Source: a bacterium (lineage in GTDB: Bacteria; JAJVIF01; JAGGVT01). From it: a stretch of 44,849 nucleotides of DNA. Each line of letters begins with the position of its first letter. Within the stretch, counting starts at the first letter, position 1. Below the pieces are notes generated by a model. It was given only the letters and a program-made list of their open reading frames with translations. It was not told where the DNA came from and ran no database searches. Of this stretch, positions 8,932-19,146 are shown piece by piece. Position numbers and translations under genes: made by a program. Where the stretch lies: NCBI GenBank assembly GCA_021157815.1, contig JAGGVT010000191.1:1-44849 (forward strand), written 5' to 3'.

Positions 8932-10803
8932 TCAGTTTGCAGAAACCAGAGGTTTGTAATTAAAACCGTCAGATGTAATCTGAACCGGTTCAGGATCAGG
9001 AGAAGCCATATCGTAAACAACGATGTCATGCGCATTCATAAGATCAAGAACCGTTTCAAAAACAACCAGGAGACCATCAGGAGAGATATCCGGGTTTGCA
9101 TATACCATTTCCATGCTAACGGAGTCTTCAGTGATTGGCGTAACACCATCCATTTCATTCCAAATCATGATATTTGCCGCGCCATGATCTTCCGATACAA
9201 AGACAAGTTGAATACCCATTCCATCGAACTGTGGAGATGTGTCATTGATGTCGGTGTTAGCAGTTATGTTTATCTGAGAGTCAGGCACATTCAAATCGAG
9301 AACATAGATTTCCATGTCATTTTCCAGGGCATCGGCATCAATACCGCTATATGCCAATTTCATCCCAGTACTGGAAATGGAAAGTCCAATTTTTGCCATG
9401 ACCAAGTCGCCATCGTTTGTCATCTGCTGATCATTCATACCCATAAAATCACATGTAAATATTTCTGTTCCCATTGCTGGTGTTGCTGTATATGCAATTA
9501 ACGGATTATCCGCAGCCATCACACATTCGAACACATTCTCCTGTGGAAGCTGATACAGGTCAGATGTAATCTCATTATAAATCCACATTCTCATTCCCAT
9601 TGCATCATAAAGCAGGACAATGGAACCATCGCTGTTTGCACTGACAGCAGATGGTTTGAAAAGGCATATATCGTCGGAACCATCAATGTTCATCCTGTAA
9701 CCTTTTGTATAGCCCGGAATGACTTTATCGCTGTCATAAATGATTTTGGACAAGTCAGCGGTTACGCCATTTGCCTGTGTAGTGGCTGAGTAGAATGTCA
9801 ATTGAGTATCAAGCGAAGCATTGGTAAACATTGAATGAACTTCAGAAACCCCCATGCCATCGGATTTTGTATAGACGAATTTCCTTGCGCCAGGTTCCTG
9901 AATAACTTCAACAGTTACCCAACCATAAGCATTGACATCCCAGACATTTGGGGAATACGCTTCAATTGGGATGTTGTATTCACCGATTGGAAGGCTGAGA
10001 GGATTGGAAATTTCACATTCCCAAATATTTGTTACATCGTTAAATACCATATCAACCATTTCATGGGTAAATAATGACAAATCCGCTTTTACCCACTCAA
10101 CATCTCTCTGCCAGTCAAGAACATCGCAACCCATTGTTGCTGTACCACCCTGTGGAGTCATGTATCCCTCAGTAAGGCCATGAGAAACAATTTCATAAGG
10201 TTCCTGAATGTTTTCTCCGAATGAACATTCAGTGATAAACAGAGTATCAATGGTGCATCCAGGCACAAATCTCATGCTGAAAAAATCCAAAACTCCAGTG
10301 GATCCTTCTACCGCCCTTTGAGATGATTCCTTGGCAAAAGCAAGGAAAGGCTTAGAATATACTCCGATAGAGGGCCAGAGCACAGTGTATCCATCAATAT
10401 CAGCAATTTCCTTGTTATAAGGATTCGCGAAGATAAGCCTTGCATCATAAACTGTAATTGATGTCGGATTCTGCATTAAAACACCGATATCAAGCCAGCC
10501 GTCCTCTCTGACATCCATCACCAAAAACCTGAGGCAGCCGTTAGGACACATGTCAAGATACTGTGTGAAATCGAAATGTGTTAAGCTGGCGTTGCGCACC
10601 GGTGTGACGGTGAATTCCATTGTATCTGGATCAAAACTCGCATTATACACACCTGTCACAGTGTGATTGCCATCTGAATTCTCAACTGCCGGATTTGTGT
10701 CGCCCAGATTTTCGATAGGATTTGCGTTTGTGGAACATCCAATTCCCAGCACAATAATAAATGCTGTGATAATCATTCCCAGGAAAAGTTTCGACATTTT
10801 CAA
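8932..10803 (-). CDS. Lipoprotein: shared CxxxCL module + Ig-like segment + TolB/WD40-like propeller
   Basis: Lipobox VLGIGC|STN; TPVRN...MCPNGCLRF...; C-terminal propeller motifs (ISSTGMKLAYSG, NINDTSPQFDGMGIQLVFVSE, NPDISPDGLLVVFET). Confidence 0.7.
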   Translation of the reverse strand: MKMSKLFLGMIITAFIIVLGIGCSTNANPIENLGDTNPAVENSDGNHTVTGVYNASFDPDTMEFTVTPVRNASLTHFDFTQYLDMCPNGCLRFLVMDVREDGWLDIGVLMQNPTSITVYDARLIFANPYNKEIADIDGYTVLWPSIGVYSKPFLAFAKESSQRAVEGSTGVLDFFSMRFVPGCTIDTLFITECSFGENIQEPYEIVSHGLTEGYMTPQGGTATMGCDVLDWQRDVEWVKADLSLFTHEMVDMVFNDVTNIWECEISNPLSLPIGEYNIPIEAYSPNVWDVNAYGWVTVEVIQEPGARKFVYTKSDGMGVSEVHSMFTNASLDTQLTFYSATTQANGVTADLSKIIYDSDKVIPGYTKGYRMNIDGSDDICLFKPSAVSANSDGSIVLLYDAMGMRMWIYNEITSDLYQLPQENVFECVMAADNPLIAYTATPAMGTEIFTCDFMGMNDQQMTNDGDLVMAKIGLSISSTGMKLAYSGIDADALENDMEIYVLDLNVPDSQINITANTDINDTSPQFDGMGIQLVFVSEDHGAANIMIWNEMDGVTPITEDSVSMEMVYANPDISPDGLLVVFETVLDLMNAHDIVVYDMASPDPEPVQITSDGFNYKPLVSAN

Positions 10804-11054
10804 ACCTCCGTAGAAAGGTAAGATATGTATTGGTTTATATATTTAAGTGGACTAAAATATTACTCTTACATACTGGTTATGTCAATTTATTTTTATGCCA
10901 ATTATTGAGAGTTTTAGATAATTGTTAAATATGATAAAATCAGGTTAGCTAAAATGATTAAATATGATTAAGTCCGATTAATTTTCCACAATAGCATCCG
11001 CATAATAATGAAAAGTAATATGATATTAGTATCTATTGAACAACCATGATTTCC

Positions 11055-11083
11055 TTGACCCTTAATTGTGGTGGTGATAACAT
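11055..11083 (+). promoter_or_regulatory. Possible promoter upstream of ahcY
   Basis: TTGACC - 17 nt - TAACAT; weak -10 match. Confidence 0.3.
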
Positions 11084-11152
11084 TTGCCGGTTTTTTGAGA
11101 TAATAATTTTTATGCTAAATAAGTAATAACTAATTCAAGGAGTATCAAAATA

Positions 11153-12418
11153 ATGGTTAAGATTCCCAGCGACATAAAGGATTCAGCCCTTTGGAAAGAG
11201 GGAGTGGATAAAATCGAATGGGCGCGGATGGAAATGCCTGTTCTGAGAAAGATCGAGGCGGATTTTAAAAAGAACAAACCTTTTAAAGGCATTCGAATGG
11301 CGGCTTGCCTTCACGTAACAACTGAAACCGCAAACCTGATGCGGTGTTTGAAATCTGGAGGAGCGGATGTGCACCTGTGCGCGTCAAACCCGCTATCCAC
11401 TCAGGATTCAACCGCGGCCGCGCTGGTGGAAAAATACGGCATTCCGGTTTACGCCATACATGGTGAAAACAATAAAGTATATTACAAGCACATTCATCAA
11501 GTGCTTGATATCAAGCCTCATCTGACAATGGATGACGGCGCGGATTTGGTCTCGACTCTTCACAAGGACAGAAAACCTTTGATAAAGGACATAATCGGCG
11601 GAACTGAGGAAACAACAACAGGCGTGATTCGACTTCGCTCTATGGCTGCCGACAAGGCGCTTAAATATCCGATTATAGCAGTCAATGACGCCATGACGAA
11701 ACACTTTTTCGATAACCGTTACGGCACCGGGCAATCCACGATAGACGGTCTTTTAAGATCAACAAATATTCTGCTTTCAGGCAAGCATTTTGTGGTTGCC
11801 GGTTACGGCTGGTGCGGACGCGGTTTGGCGATGCGCGCTGCTGGAATGGGAGCAAGAGTTATTGTAACTGAAATTGATCATGTAAAAGCGATTGAAGCTG
11901 TCATGGATGGTTTCGATGTTATGCCGATGAATGACGCCGCGAGTATCGGAGATATTTTCATCACACTGGCAGGAAACTGCAATGTCATTAATGGCGATCA
12001 TCTCAAGGCAATGAAGAACGGCGCTATCGTCGCCAACTCCGGCCACTTCGATTCCGAGATTGATCTGAAGGCTTTGAACAAACTCGCGAAGAAAGCTCCG
12101 AGACGGATTCGGCATGAGCTTGATGAGTATGTCATCGGGACGAAGAAGATCTATCTGGTCGCGCAGGGACGGTTGATTAATCTGGCATCAGCGGAGGGGC
12201 ATCCGGCAAGTGTTATGGACATGAGCTTTGCGAACCAGGCGCTGTGCAGTGAGTACATGATTAAAAACGCGAAGAAACTGAAAAAGACTGTTTATCCGGT
12301 TCCTCTGGATATCGATAATAAAATCGCGGCGATTAAGCTTGATACGATGGGAATCAAGATCGACAAGCTCACGAAAGAGCAGATTAAATATCTGGCAAGC
12401 TGGAAAGAGGGTACATAA
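11153..12418 (+). CDS. ahcY: Adenosylhomocysteinase
   Basis: [76 protein letters not shown]. Confidence 0.95.
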   Translation: MVKIPSDIKDSALWKEGVDKIEWARMEMPVLRKIEADFKKNKPFKGIRMAACLHVTTETANLMRCLKSGGADVHLCASNPLSTQDSTAAALVEKYGIPVYAIHGENNKVYYKHIHQVLDIKPHLTMDDGADLVSTLHKDRKPLIKDIIGGTEETTTGVIRLRSMAADKALKYPIIAVNDAMTKHFFDNRYGTGQSTIDGLLRSTNILLSGKHFVVAGYGWCGRGLAMRAAGMGARVIVTEIDHVKAIEAVMDGFDVMPMNDAASIGDIFITLAGNCNVINGDHLKAMKNGAIVANSGHFDSEIDLKALNKLAKKAPRRIRHELDEYVIGTKKIYLVAQGRLINLASAEGHPASVMDMSFANQALCSEYMIKNAKKLKKTVYPVPLDIDNKIAAIKLDTMGIKIDKLTKEQIKYLASWKEGT

Positions 12419-12443
12419 GGTTTAAAAAGGTAAGATGTTTTTT

Positions 12444-12500
12444 CCCCGGCAAAGGGATGCCGGGTTACATATTTCCCCAACAAGGGGATGCCGGGTTACA
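12444..12500. repeat. Two copies of the CCCGG...CCGGGTTACA hairpin repeat (12444-12469 and 12475-12500)
   Basis: CCCCGGCAAAGGGATGCCGGGTTACA and CCCCAACAAGGGGATGCCGGGTTACA. Confidence 0.85.
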
Positions 12501-12501
12501 T

Positions 12502-13407
12502 TTAGAAATTATATTTCAATGCAAGAACCGCATATGGAAAAGTGCGGTTCTTTACATTTTGGAAACTCGATTCACGGCTGAAGTTCATGCTGATTGCAGC
12601 GGCGTCTGAGAAATAAGCTCTTGCCATTGGTGTTCCGCTGATTGTCAAGCCAAGTTCGAGTTCGAGATTCAAGCCATCGCTGATGTTGCAGATACCCTCA
12701 ATGAGCGATGTTATGTGCCATCCGGCGAAATCCTTGAATAGTTTTCCGCTGCCGCCCCAGCGGAAATTACTTTCCATCGGGTCGTTGAGATATCCGATTC
12801 CTGCATAAACACACTGTCCACGCCCGGCAGCCATCTTGTTACGGGCATATCCGAGCAGGTAATGAATTTCGCTGTATCCTTTTAATTTTTGAGCGTACGC
12901 TAGATACGCTCCCCATGTGTGGGAATCGTGGAGTAGTATGGGGACTTCATCGATTATGAAAGGGTCGGCGGTGATTGTGTCGAAATGAATCCCGAATGCG
13001 AGGGCGTAAAGATCGCGGTGAAATCCCTCACTTTCCTCATCGGGTTTCGACAGGATTTTATATCGCGAGCCAAATGATGTTGACTCAAGTTTGATAACGG
13101 ATGTGGTTCCCGAGAGAGTTGAGAAACGCTTTGCCGCATTAATCATGAAATCATCCGAGACGGCGAATTCGAACGACATGCTGTTTTCGGTCGCTCGCCG
13201 TTTTTTACCTCCGGCGCTGGGTATGAACACTCGCGCCTGGCGGATATCGACATCGCCGTTATGAGCCTCAAGCCCAAACGCACTGGGGAAATGCGCCAGG
13301 TTTAATCGTGATTCTGAATCTTCATTGGATGAATCCGCGAGAAGAAATCCCGGATTGATTAGGACAGTTAGAAATACTGAAAGAAAGAGAATTGATTTGT
13401 ATTTCAC
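12502..13407 (-). CDS. Predicted exported outer-membrane beta-barrel-like protein
   Basis: Signal peptide (SILFLSVFLTVLINPGFLLA), alternating amphipathic strands, C-terminal aromatic ending (...PYAVLALKYNF). Confidence 0.5.
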   Translation of the reverse strand: MKYKSILFLSVFLTVLINPGFLLADSSNEDSESRLNLAHFPSAFGLEAHNGDVDIRQARVFIPSAGGKKRRATENSMSFEFAVSDDFMINAAKRFSTLSGTTSVIKLESTSFGSRYKILSKPDEESEGFHRDLYALAFGIHFDTITADPFIIDEVPILLHDSHTWGAYLAYAQKLKGYSEIHYLLGYARNKMAAGRGQCVYAGIGYLNDPMESNFRWGGSGKLFKDFAGWHITSLIEGICNISDGLNLELELGLTISGTPMARAYFSDAAAISMNFSRESSFQNVKNRTFPYAVLALKYNF

Positions 13408-13520
13408 TACACTCTCCGTGATGGAATGAATTGTGAACCTGATAGAAATACCGAATGAATTGTAATGATGAGAATGAAATAAATCAACAGTATGATAATA
13501 TGGCGGTTAGCCTACGGATT

Positions 13521-13576
13521 CCCCGGTGAAGGGACACCGGGTTACAGGTTCCCCGGTGAAGGGACACCGGGTTACA
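13521..13576. repeat. Tandem pair of the hairpin repeat (30-bp period)
   Basis: CCCCGGTGAAGGGACACCGGGTTACA at 13521-13546 and 13551-13576, identical. Confidence 0.9.
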
Positions 13577-13606
13577 TACTTAAAACAATTATTTGGGAAA
13601 GATGCA

Positions 13607-14143
13607 ATGAAAGAAAAACTGATTGAAATGATAAAGGAAAAAGCGCTGTTGACAGGTGAGTTTACGCTTGCGAGCGGCCGTAAGAGCAGCTACTATCTCG
13701 ATTTAAGGCGCCTTACACTCGACAGCCTTGCAGCCGCGCTGATTGGAAAGTTGATATTCGAGCGGTATGAAATTCTGGATTATGATGCCTTTGGAGGTCC
13801 CGCTGTCGGCGCGGTTCCAATTGTCGGAGCGGTGTTGAATCATGCTGGAACTCATGGAATTGATTTGAAGGGATTTTTCGTTCGCAGGGAAGTGAAAGAA
13901 CACGGTACAAATAAACAGATTGAAGGGCCTGTTGAACCCGGTGACAAGGTTGTGATTGTCGAGGACACAACCACAACCGCCGGCTCGCTTATTAAATGCT
14001 GCGATGCCGCAAGGTATTTCGGGTTGGATATCGTAAAGGTGCTTGTGATAATCGACAGGCTGGAGGGCGCGAAAGAAAACATGAAAAATGCTGGTTATGA
14101 TTATGACGCGCTTGTAACAACAGAGGATCTTGGATTGAAGTGA
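13607..14143 (+). CDS. pyrE: Orotate phosphoribosyltransferase
   Basis: LTGEFTLASGRKSSYYLDLRRLT, GGPAVGAVPIVGAV, VIVEDTTTTAGS. Start reset to ATG 13607 because upstream residues come from the repeat. Confidence 0.9.
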   Translation: MKEKLIEMIKEKALLTGEFTLASGRKSSYYLDLRRLTLDSLAAALIGKLIFERYEILDYDAFGGPAVGAVPIVGAVLNHAGTHGIDLKGFFVRREVKEHGTNKQIEGPVEPGDKVVIVEDTTTTAGSLIKCCDAARYFGLDIVKVLVIIDRLEGAKENMKNAGYDYDALVTTEDLGLK

Positions 14144-14164
14144 TATTGGTAAACTCACGCAATA

Positions 14165-14190
14165 CCCCGGCGAAGGGACTCCGGGTTACA
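14165..14190. repeat. Hairpin repeat copy
   Basis: CCCCGGCGAAGGGACTCCGGGTTACA. Confidence 0.8.
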
Positions 14191-14198
14191 CAACTTAT

Positions 14199-16091
14199 AT
14201 GAGACTGTTAAAAAACGGATTGCTCCTTGCATTAATGTTTTTTTCAGGTTTGCTTTCAGCAAACGCGCAAGCTGAAAAGATATCTGACATTCCCGCATTG
14301 CCAAAGGAAAAGCATCCTTTTGTTTATTTCACAATTGATGAGTTTTATCAAATCGAAAAACGAATTGAGAGGAAACCGTATCGCAACTGGTCGAAAAATC
14401 TAAAGAGGCGTGTGGAATCGTATATTAATAATCCTGATGCGGAATTAACTCATACAAAACGGATGCAGCGTGCGAAAGAACTCGCGTTCGTATACTGGAT
14501 TTACAACGACAGTAAATATGCCGAACTTGCGGTTGATTACCTTCTTCTTTTTGAGGATACACCAAAATTCACACAGAGCGGCAACTACCCGATAAAATAC
14601 GCACGGATATTATTCGATGGCTGCGCATCCTATGATTTGCTTTACGGTTATCTTCAGTTCAGACCCGCTGTAAATCAGGATATCCGTCGCAGGCTGGCAA
14701 AAGGCGCGCAGGCGTCATACGATTTCACACCGTTTTGGTACTCGCATCTCAAGAATAACTGGGGAATCAGGCAGTATTCAGCGCTTGGGCTGGCGTCGCT
14801 TGTTCTGGCGGATGGTGTCGATGGTTACTCGCCATCCAAATGGTGGCGTAAGGCTGAGAAATCGCTGGATGAGCATTTTAGATCACAGATTACTCCAGTC
14901 GATGGCGGATTCAGCGAGGGCAATTCATATCTTGTGTATTCAGCTGATTTGCATCTCCCCTACTCTCATGCTCGATTCCGAGCCACGGGAGATAATCTGA
15001 TGATGCGCGATTACATGAAAAAACTGCATCACTGGGCAGTGGATGTGATAATGCCCGACGGCAATGGACCCATGTTCGATGATTCCTCCAACTCCAGATT
15101 CCAGTTTGAGCAGTTATGCATGAATAGTGATGATCCCGAATTATACCGGTGGGCATATCTGAAATCAGGCGGAACTCACGCGGGGATTAATCTTGTGGAC
15201 GCTATCTGCAATTATGATGACTCCCCTGTTCCACGTGAACCGGATTCGCCATCATCCAGATTTCTTCCTGAGACAGGCAACATGATTTTCCGCTCAGGAT
15301 GGGACAATGGCGCGGTTTATGGATTATTCCTCGGCGAGCATGGACAGGCACGAATCAAAGGTGGAGGGCATGAGCATAACGATGTCGGCAGCTTTCAGAT
15401 TTTCGCGCACGGCGAATGGCTTTATCTTGACGGCGGCTACGGCGGATGGACTACCAATCACAGGATAAATACTCCCGATAACCACAACATGATTCTGGTA
15501 GATGGAAAAGGGCCTGCATCTATTGAGGTTATGGGTGAAAGGCTGGGAACATTCGGGGATGGCTATCTGAGTGAATATGAAAAAACTGAACGGTATGAGC
15601 ACTGCTTAATCGAAAGTTCCTATGCGGGATGCGAAATCAAACGAGAAGTTTATTTTATCGATTCTGATACGTTTCTGATTTTCGACAGGATATCATCCGA
15701 TTCGGAGCATGAATACACGCTGCCTTTTCACTTTCACGGCGGATTTGATACGGGCGGCAAATTTATCGAAACTCCGGACGGCGCTGTTCTTGTTCGGAAT
15801 GGAGTATTAACGCGGCTAAATGTCTTGCCTGTCGATTGTGAAATTGAATTCGCGACAAGGTCGGATGAGCATGCGTTTCGTCACGATGAATACCTTCTGC
15901 ATCAGGTGCGTGAGGTTAAGCTGTCCGGAAAAAATGCTGCTGTTTTGTCAATCATTCGAATTACAAAAGGTTGCGAGATTGATAAAATCGAATATGTTAA
16001 ACATGAAAATGGATTTATGGTAAGTTTTGATAAAGGGGGTTATTGGGTTGAGGTAATGGTAAATCCGTTATCGATTTCGTTGGAATTCTGA
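14199..16091 (+). CDS. Heparinase II/III family protein
   Basis: Signal peptide; alpha/alpha-toroid-like N-terminal half; FRSGWDNGAVYGLFLGEHGQARIKGGGHEHNDVGSFQIFAHGEWLYLDGGYGG. Confidence 0.85.
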   Translation: MRLLKNGLLLALMFFSGLLSANAQAEKISDIPALPKEKHPFVYFTIDEFYQIEKRIERKPYRNWSKNLKRRVESYINNPDAELTHTKRMQRAKELAFVYWIYNDSKYAELAVDYLLLFEDTPKFTQSGNYPIKYARILFDGCASYDLLYGYLQFRPAVNQDIRRRLAKGAQASYDFTPFWYSHLKNNWGIRQYSALGLASLVLADGVDGYSPSKWWRKAEKSLDEHFRSQITPVDGGFSEGNSYLVYSADLHLPYSHARFRATGDNLMMRDYMKKLHHWAVDVIMPDGNGPMFDDSSNSRFQFEQLCMNSDDPELYRWAYLKSGGTHAGINLVDAICNYDDSPVPREPDSPSSRFLPETGNMIFRSGWDNGAVYGLFLGEHGQARIKGGGHEHNDVGSFQIFAHGEWLYLDGGYGGWTTNHRINTPDNHNMILVDGKGPASIEVMGERLGTFGDGYLSEYEKTERYEHCLIESSYAGCEIKREVYFIDSDTFLIFDRISSDSEHEYTLPFHFHGGFDTGGKFIETPDGAVLVRNGVLTRLNVLPVDCEIEFATRSDEHAFRHDEYLLHQVREVKLSGKNAAVLSIIRITKGCEIDKIEYVKHENGFMVSFDKGGYWVEVMVNPLSISLEF

Positions 16092-16141
16092 TAAGTTAAT
16101 CTATTCGGCATAATCTTATCGTGAGAATATATCAGCATAAT

Positions 16142-16312
16142 CTACGATATGGGCTGACACCGTGGCTGTCACCGTGGCTGGCACCGAATTATGCGACATT
16201 TCTAACACGTGGCTCTCTCTGATACATAAAGCCTGAACGTCGCATAATATGATGTCGACCTATCATGTGTAATGTATTAACGTAACCTACGATATAGGCT
16301 GTCACCGTGGCT
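16142..16312. repeat. 26-bp direct repeats (16142-16167 and 16287-16312) with a 12-bp x3 tandem (16152-16187)
   Basis: CTACGATATGGGCTGACACCGTGGCT versus CTACGATATAGGCTGTCACCGTGGCT (24/26); GGCTGACACCGT / GGCTGTCACCGT / GGCTGGCACCGA. Confidence 0.7.
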
Positions 16313-16560
16313 TGTTTGAAGAAGACGATTCGAACCAGCGATTTGCGGCAATTGCCAGCAACCGTGATGGCACTGCGGAGGAAACTGTCGAATGGTATAA
16401 TAAGCGCGGGGAGACAAGTAAGAACCGCATAAAGGAACTGAAAATTTGATTCGGGATGGAATGTATGCCCTGCGGTGAACTTGAGGCGAACGCTTTGTTC
16501 TTCAGGATCGGCGTGCTTGCATACAATATGTTCAAGGAGGTGAGAGCACGTTGCTCAAAG
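16309..16560 (+). pseudogene. C-terminal relic of an IS1380/IS4-like transposase
   Basis: + strand translation: GLFEEDDSNQRFAAIASNRDGTAEETVEWYNKRGETSKNRIKELKI*FGMECMPCGELEANALFFRIGVLAYNMFKEV; the NRIKELK..FGM...CGE...NA.FFR..VLAYN motif is typical. In-frame TGA at 16447 and no N-terminal half. Confidence 0.75.
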
Positions 16561-16872
16561 CTCGCCTGGGGCTGTGCCCAGGCGATCTAGAAACAATAAA
16601 ATTTACTTTTATTCGTGGAGGGTTGGCTTAGCCTGTGCTGAGTATCCAGTAATGACAGTAACCAAACTTAGAAACCTCTTATTAAGGATTAAATAAAGCA
16701 GTTACTGTACACATGCCCGCCGTAAATAATTGAAAAAGCCTTGAAACCACCACCGAAAAAATATCCTCAAATCCAATCGCGGATTTTGGTGTAAGAATAT
16801 TTTCTTCTCATTCTGCAGATTTTAAGATATAATAATGTTTTGTGTTTTTTAACAGATTTGGAGTGAATAAGA

Positions 16873-17109
16873 ATGGCTTTTATACCAATGATACTGAAAG
16901 TGCTTCACATTATTTTAGCGGTAGCTCTGATTCTGGGTGTGATGTTCATGCAATCAAAGTCGGATAGCGGTCTGGCTGGAATCATGGGCGGAACAGGTGG
17001 CCACTCAGCGCGAAACATCAAGGGGCTGGATGAGAATTTCAGAGTGATGCTAAGGTATGTGGCAGTTGGGTTTCTGGCAACATCGTTTTTTAACGCGCTG
17101 ATTATTTGA
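16873..17109 (+). CDS. secG: Preprotein translocase subunit SecG
   Basis: 78 aa, two TM segments with LGVMFMQSKSDSGLAGIMGG between them. Confidence 0.85.
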   Translation: MAFIPMILKVLHIILAVALILGVMFMQSKSDSGLAGIMGGTGGHSARNIKGLDENFRVMLRYVAVGFLATSFFNALII

Positions 17110-17154
17110 TCATATCGATAGATAATAATAAAAGTGCAACAATCAACTTGGGAT

Positions 17155-19119
17155 TTATTTCCCGGGTTTTGTGTTATTCATGTCAACATTCGCGTAAAAA
17201 TCAAGTACTTCAGGATTCCTGAGCGCATCCTTATTGAGAATTTCCTTTCCTTCGATCGCCTTTTTAACTGCCAGCTCCACTTTTTTCATATTTAACGTAT
17301 AAAGTACATCCGGGGTCGCAATGATTTTCGCAGGTACATGCCTTGGCGATGCTTCAGCTCTTATTTCCTTTCGTATTTTTACTTTAATCTCATCGGAAAG
17401 TTCATGGCCATCAGCCATTTTCACAAAGAGTACGACACGGACATCTCCTTTGTATTCCTGACCAACAACGATGGAGTCATCAATTTCTTCCATGTTTTCA
17501 ACGATTCGATAAATTTCCGATGTTCCTATCCTTACACCGCCCGGATTTAAAGTCGCATCCGAACGGCCATACATCACAACCCCGCCATTTTTAGTAACCG
17601 TTACGAAATCCCCGTGACGCCATACGTTGGGATAAACATCGAAATACGCATTATGATATTTTTCACCATTTGGGTCATCCCAGAAATGAATTGGCATCGA
17701 TGGTGATGGTTTTATGCAAACCAGTTCACCTTCCTGGTCAATTATCGAATTACCATCAGCGTCATACGCATGAACATCCATCGCAAGACACCTGCACTGA
17801 ATCTCTCCGGCGTTTACTGGTCCAATCGGATTACCCGCTGCAAAACAACCGTTAATATCCGACCCACCTGAAATTGATGCCAGCTGAAGGTCCTCTTTCA
17901 CTTCCCGATAAATATATTCAAAACTTTCAACCGAAAGTGGTGAACCGGTTGAGAGTACAGATTTCAAAGCTGTGAGGTCATAATTATCTTTGGGTTTTAA
18001 ACCGGCGTTCATAATTGCGGCGATATACCCAGCGCTCGTTCCAAAAATGGTGATTTTCTCATCCTCTGCCATCTGCCATAACGCACCAGGATTGGGATGA
18101 AACGGGTTGCCATCGAACAACACCAGTGATGCTCCCACTCCAAGCGAACTAACAAGCCAGTTCCACATCATCCATCCGCATGTTGTGAAATAGAAAATTA
18201 CATCATCGCGTTTTAAATCCGTATGAAGCATCAATTCTTTCAAATGATTGATCAAAATACCCCCCGCTGATTGCACCATGCACTTGGGGGGTCCTGTCGT
18301 GCCTGATGTGAACATAATGTACAAAGGATGTGAAAACGGAAGCTGCTTGAATTCAACTTCAAGCCCATCCTCAGTTGATTTGAAATCGTTGTAATGAACC
18401 GCAATCGGGAGGTTGTTTATGTCCGCTTTTTCCTCAGTATATGGAACAACTATTACTTTTTCTATTGTTGGAAGATCTTTAATAATGTCGGCAACTCTTT
18501 CAAGTGAATCTAACTTATTCCCCTTGAAAAAATAACCGTTTGCAGTGAACAGGATTTTCGGTTTGATTTGTCCGAACCTGTCAAGCACACCTTTGACTCC
18601 AAAATCAGGTGAGCAGGATGACCAGACTGCACCAAGAGATGTTGCAGCGAGCATTGCGATTATTGCCTCAGGCATATTCGGGATAAAACCAACTATCCTG
18701 TCTTCCGGTTCAACACCGGCATCTTTGAGAGATTTTGCGACCTTTGCCACCTCGTTATAAAGTTCAGCGTAGGTAAGTTTTGTTGAATCCCGATTTTCAC
18801 CCTTGAAGATTAAAGCTACTCTATCGTCGCGATACCTGAGGAGATTTTCCGCGAAGTTCAATTCCGCACCAGAGAACCATTTCGCACCGGGTAGTTTAGT
18901 GAGGTCATCGACAACCTCATCATATTGCTTTGAGGTTATAATATCCGCATATTCCCAGAAACTCGACCAGAAATCCGGTATGTTATCTATTGACCAGTTA
19001 TACAGTGAGGAATAATCGGAAAAATCCTTGTTGTACTTTAGGTTAATTGCATTCATGAACGAGTACATGTTTGTACTCTTGATTCGTTCCTCATCAGGTT
19101 TCCAGAGCAATTTAGACAT
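17155..19119 (-). CDS. Acetoacetyl-CoA synthetase (acetoacetate-CoA ligase)
   Basis: ANL superfamily; N-terminus MSKLLWKPDEERIKSTNMYSFM and PGAKWFSGAELNFAENLL; YIMFTSGTTGPPKCMVQSAGG; YGRSDATLNPGGVRIGTSEIYR. Confidence 0.9.
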   Translation of the reverse strand: MSKLLWKPDEERIKSTNMYSFMNAINLKYNKDFSDYSSLYNWSIDNIPDFWSSFWEYADIITSKQYDEVVDDLTKLPGAKWFSGAELNFAENLLRYRDDRVALIFKGENRDSTKLTYAELYNEVAKVAKSLKDAGVEPEDRIVGFIPNMPEAIIAMLAATSLGAVWSSCSPDFGVKGVLDRFGQIKPKILFTANGYFFKGNKLDSLERVADIIKDLPTIEKVIVVPYTEEKADINNLPIAVHYNDFKSTEDGLEVEFKQLPFSHPLYIMFTSGTTGPPKCMVQSAGGILINHLKELMLHTDLKRDDVIFYFTTCGWMMWNWLVSSLGVGASLVLFDGNPFHPNPGALWQMAEDEKITIFGTSAGYIAAIMNAGLKPKDNYDLTALKSVLSTGSPLSVESFEYIYREVKEDLQLASISGGSDINGCFAAGNPIGPVNAGEIQCRCLAMDVHAYDADGNSIIDQEGELVCIKPSPSMPIHFWDDPNGEKYHNAYFDVYPNVWRHGDFVTVTKNGGVVMYGRSDATLNPGGVRIGTSEIYRIVENMEEIDDSIVVGQEYKGDVRVVLFVKMADGHELSDEIKVKIRKEIRAEASPRHVPAKIIATPDVLYTLNMKKVELAVKKAIEGKEILNKDALRNPEVLDFYANVDMNNTKPGK

Positions 19120-19146
19120 TTAAATCTCCCCAAATCCGGAAAGTTA

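Noticed and set aside
8905-9501. 198-aa plus-strand ORF
   Set aside because: Antisense to the well-supported lipoprotein gene 8932-10803; composition is atypical of protein.
11040-11152. SAH riboswitch upstream of ahcY
   Set aside because: No recognisable SAH riboswitch pairing or conserved core seen by eye; only a weak promoter-like signal.
13526-13606. N-terminal extension of the pyrE ORF (MKGHRVTGSPVKGHRVTYLKQLFGKDA)
   Set aside because: Encoded by the tandem hairpin repeats; the OPRT N-terminus fits ATG 13607.
16447-16449. Selenocysteine (TGA) readthrough in the transposase relic
   Set aside because: The N-terminal half is missing and transposases do not use Sec; a degenerate pseudogene is simpler.
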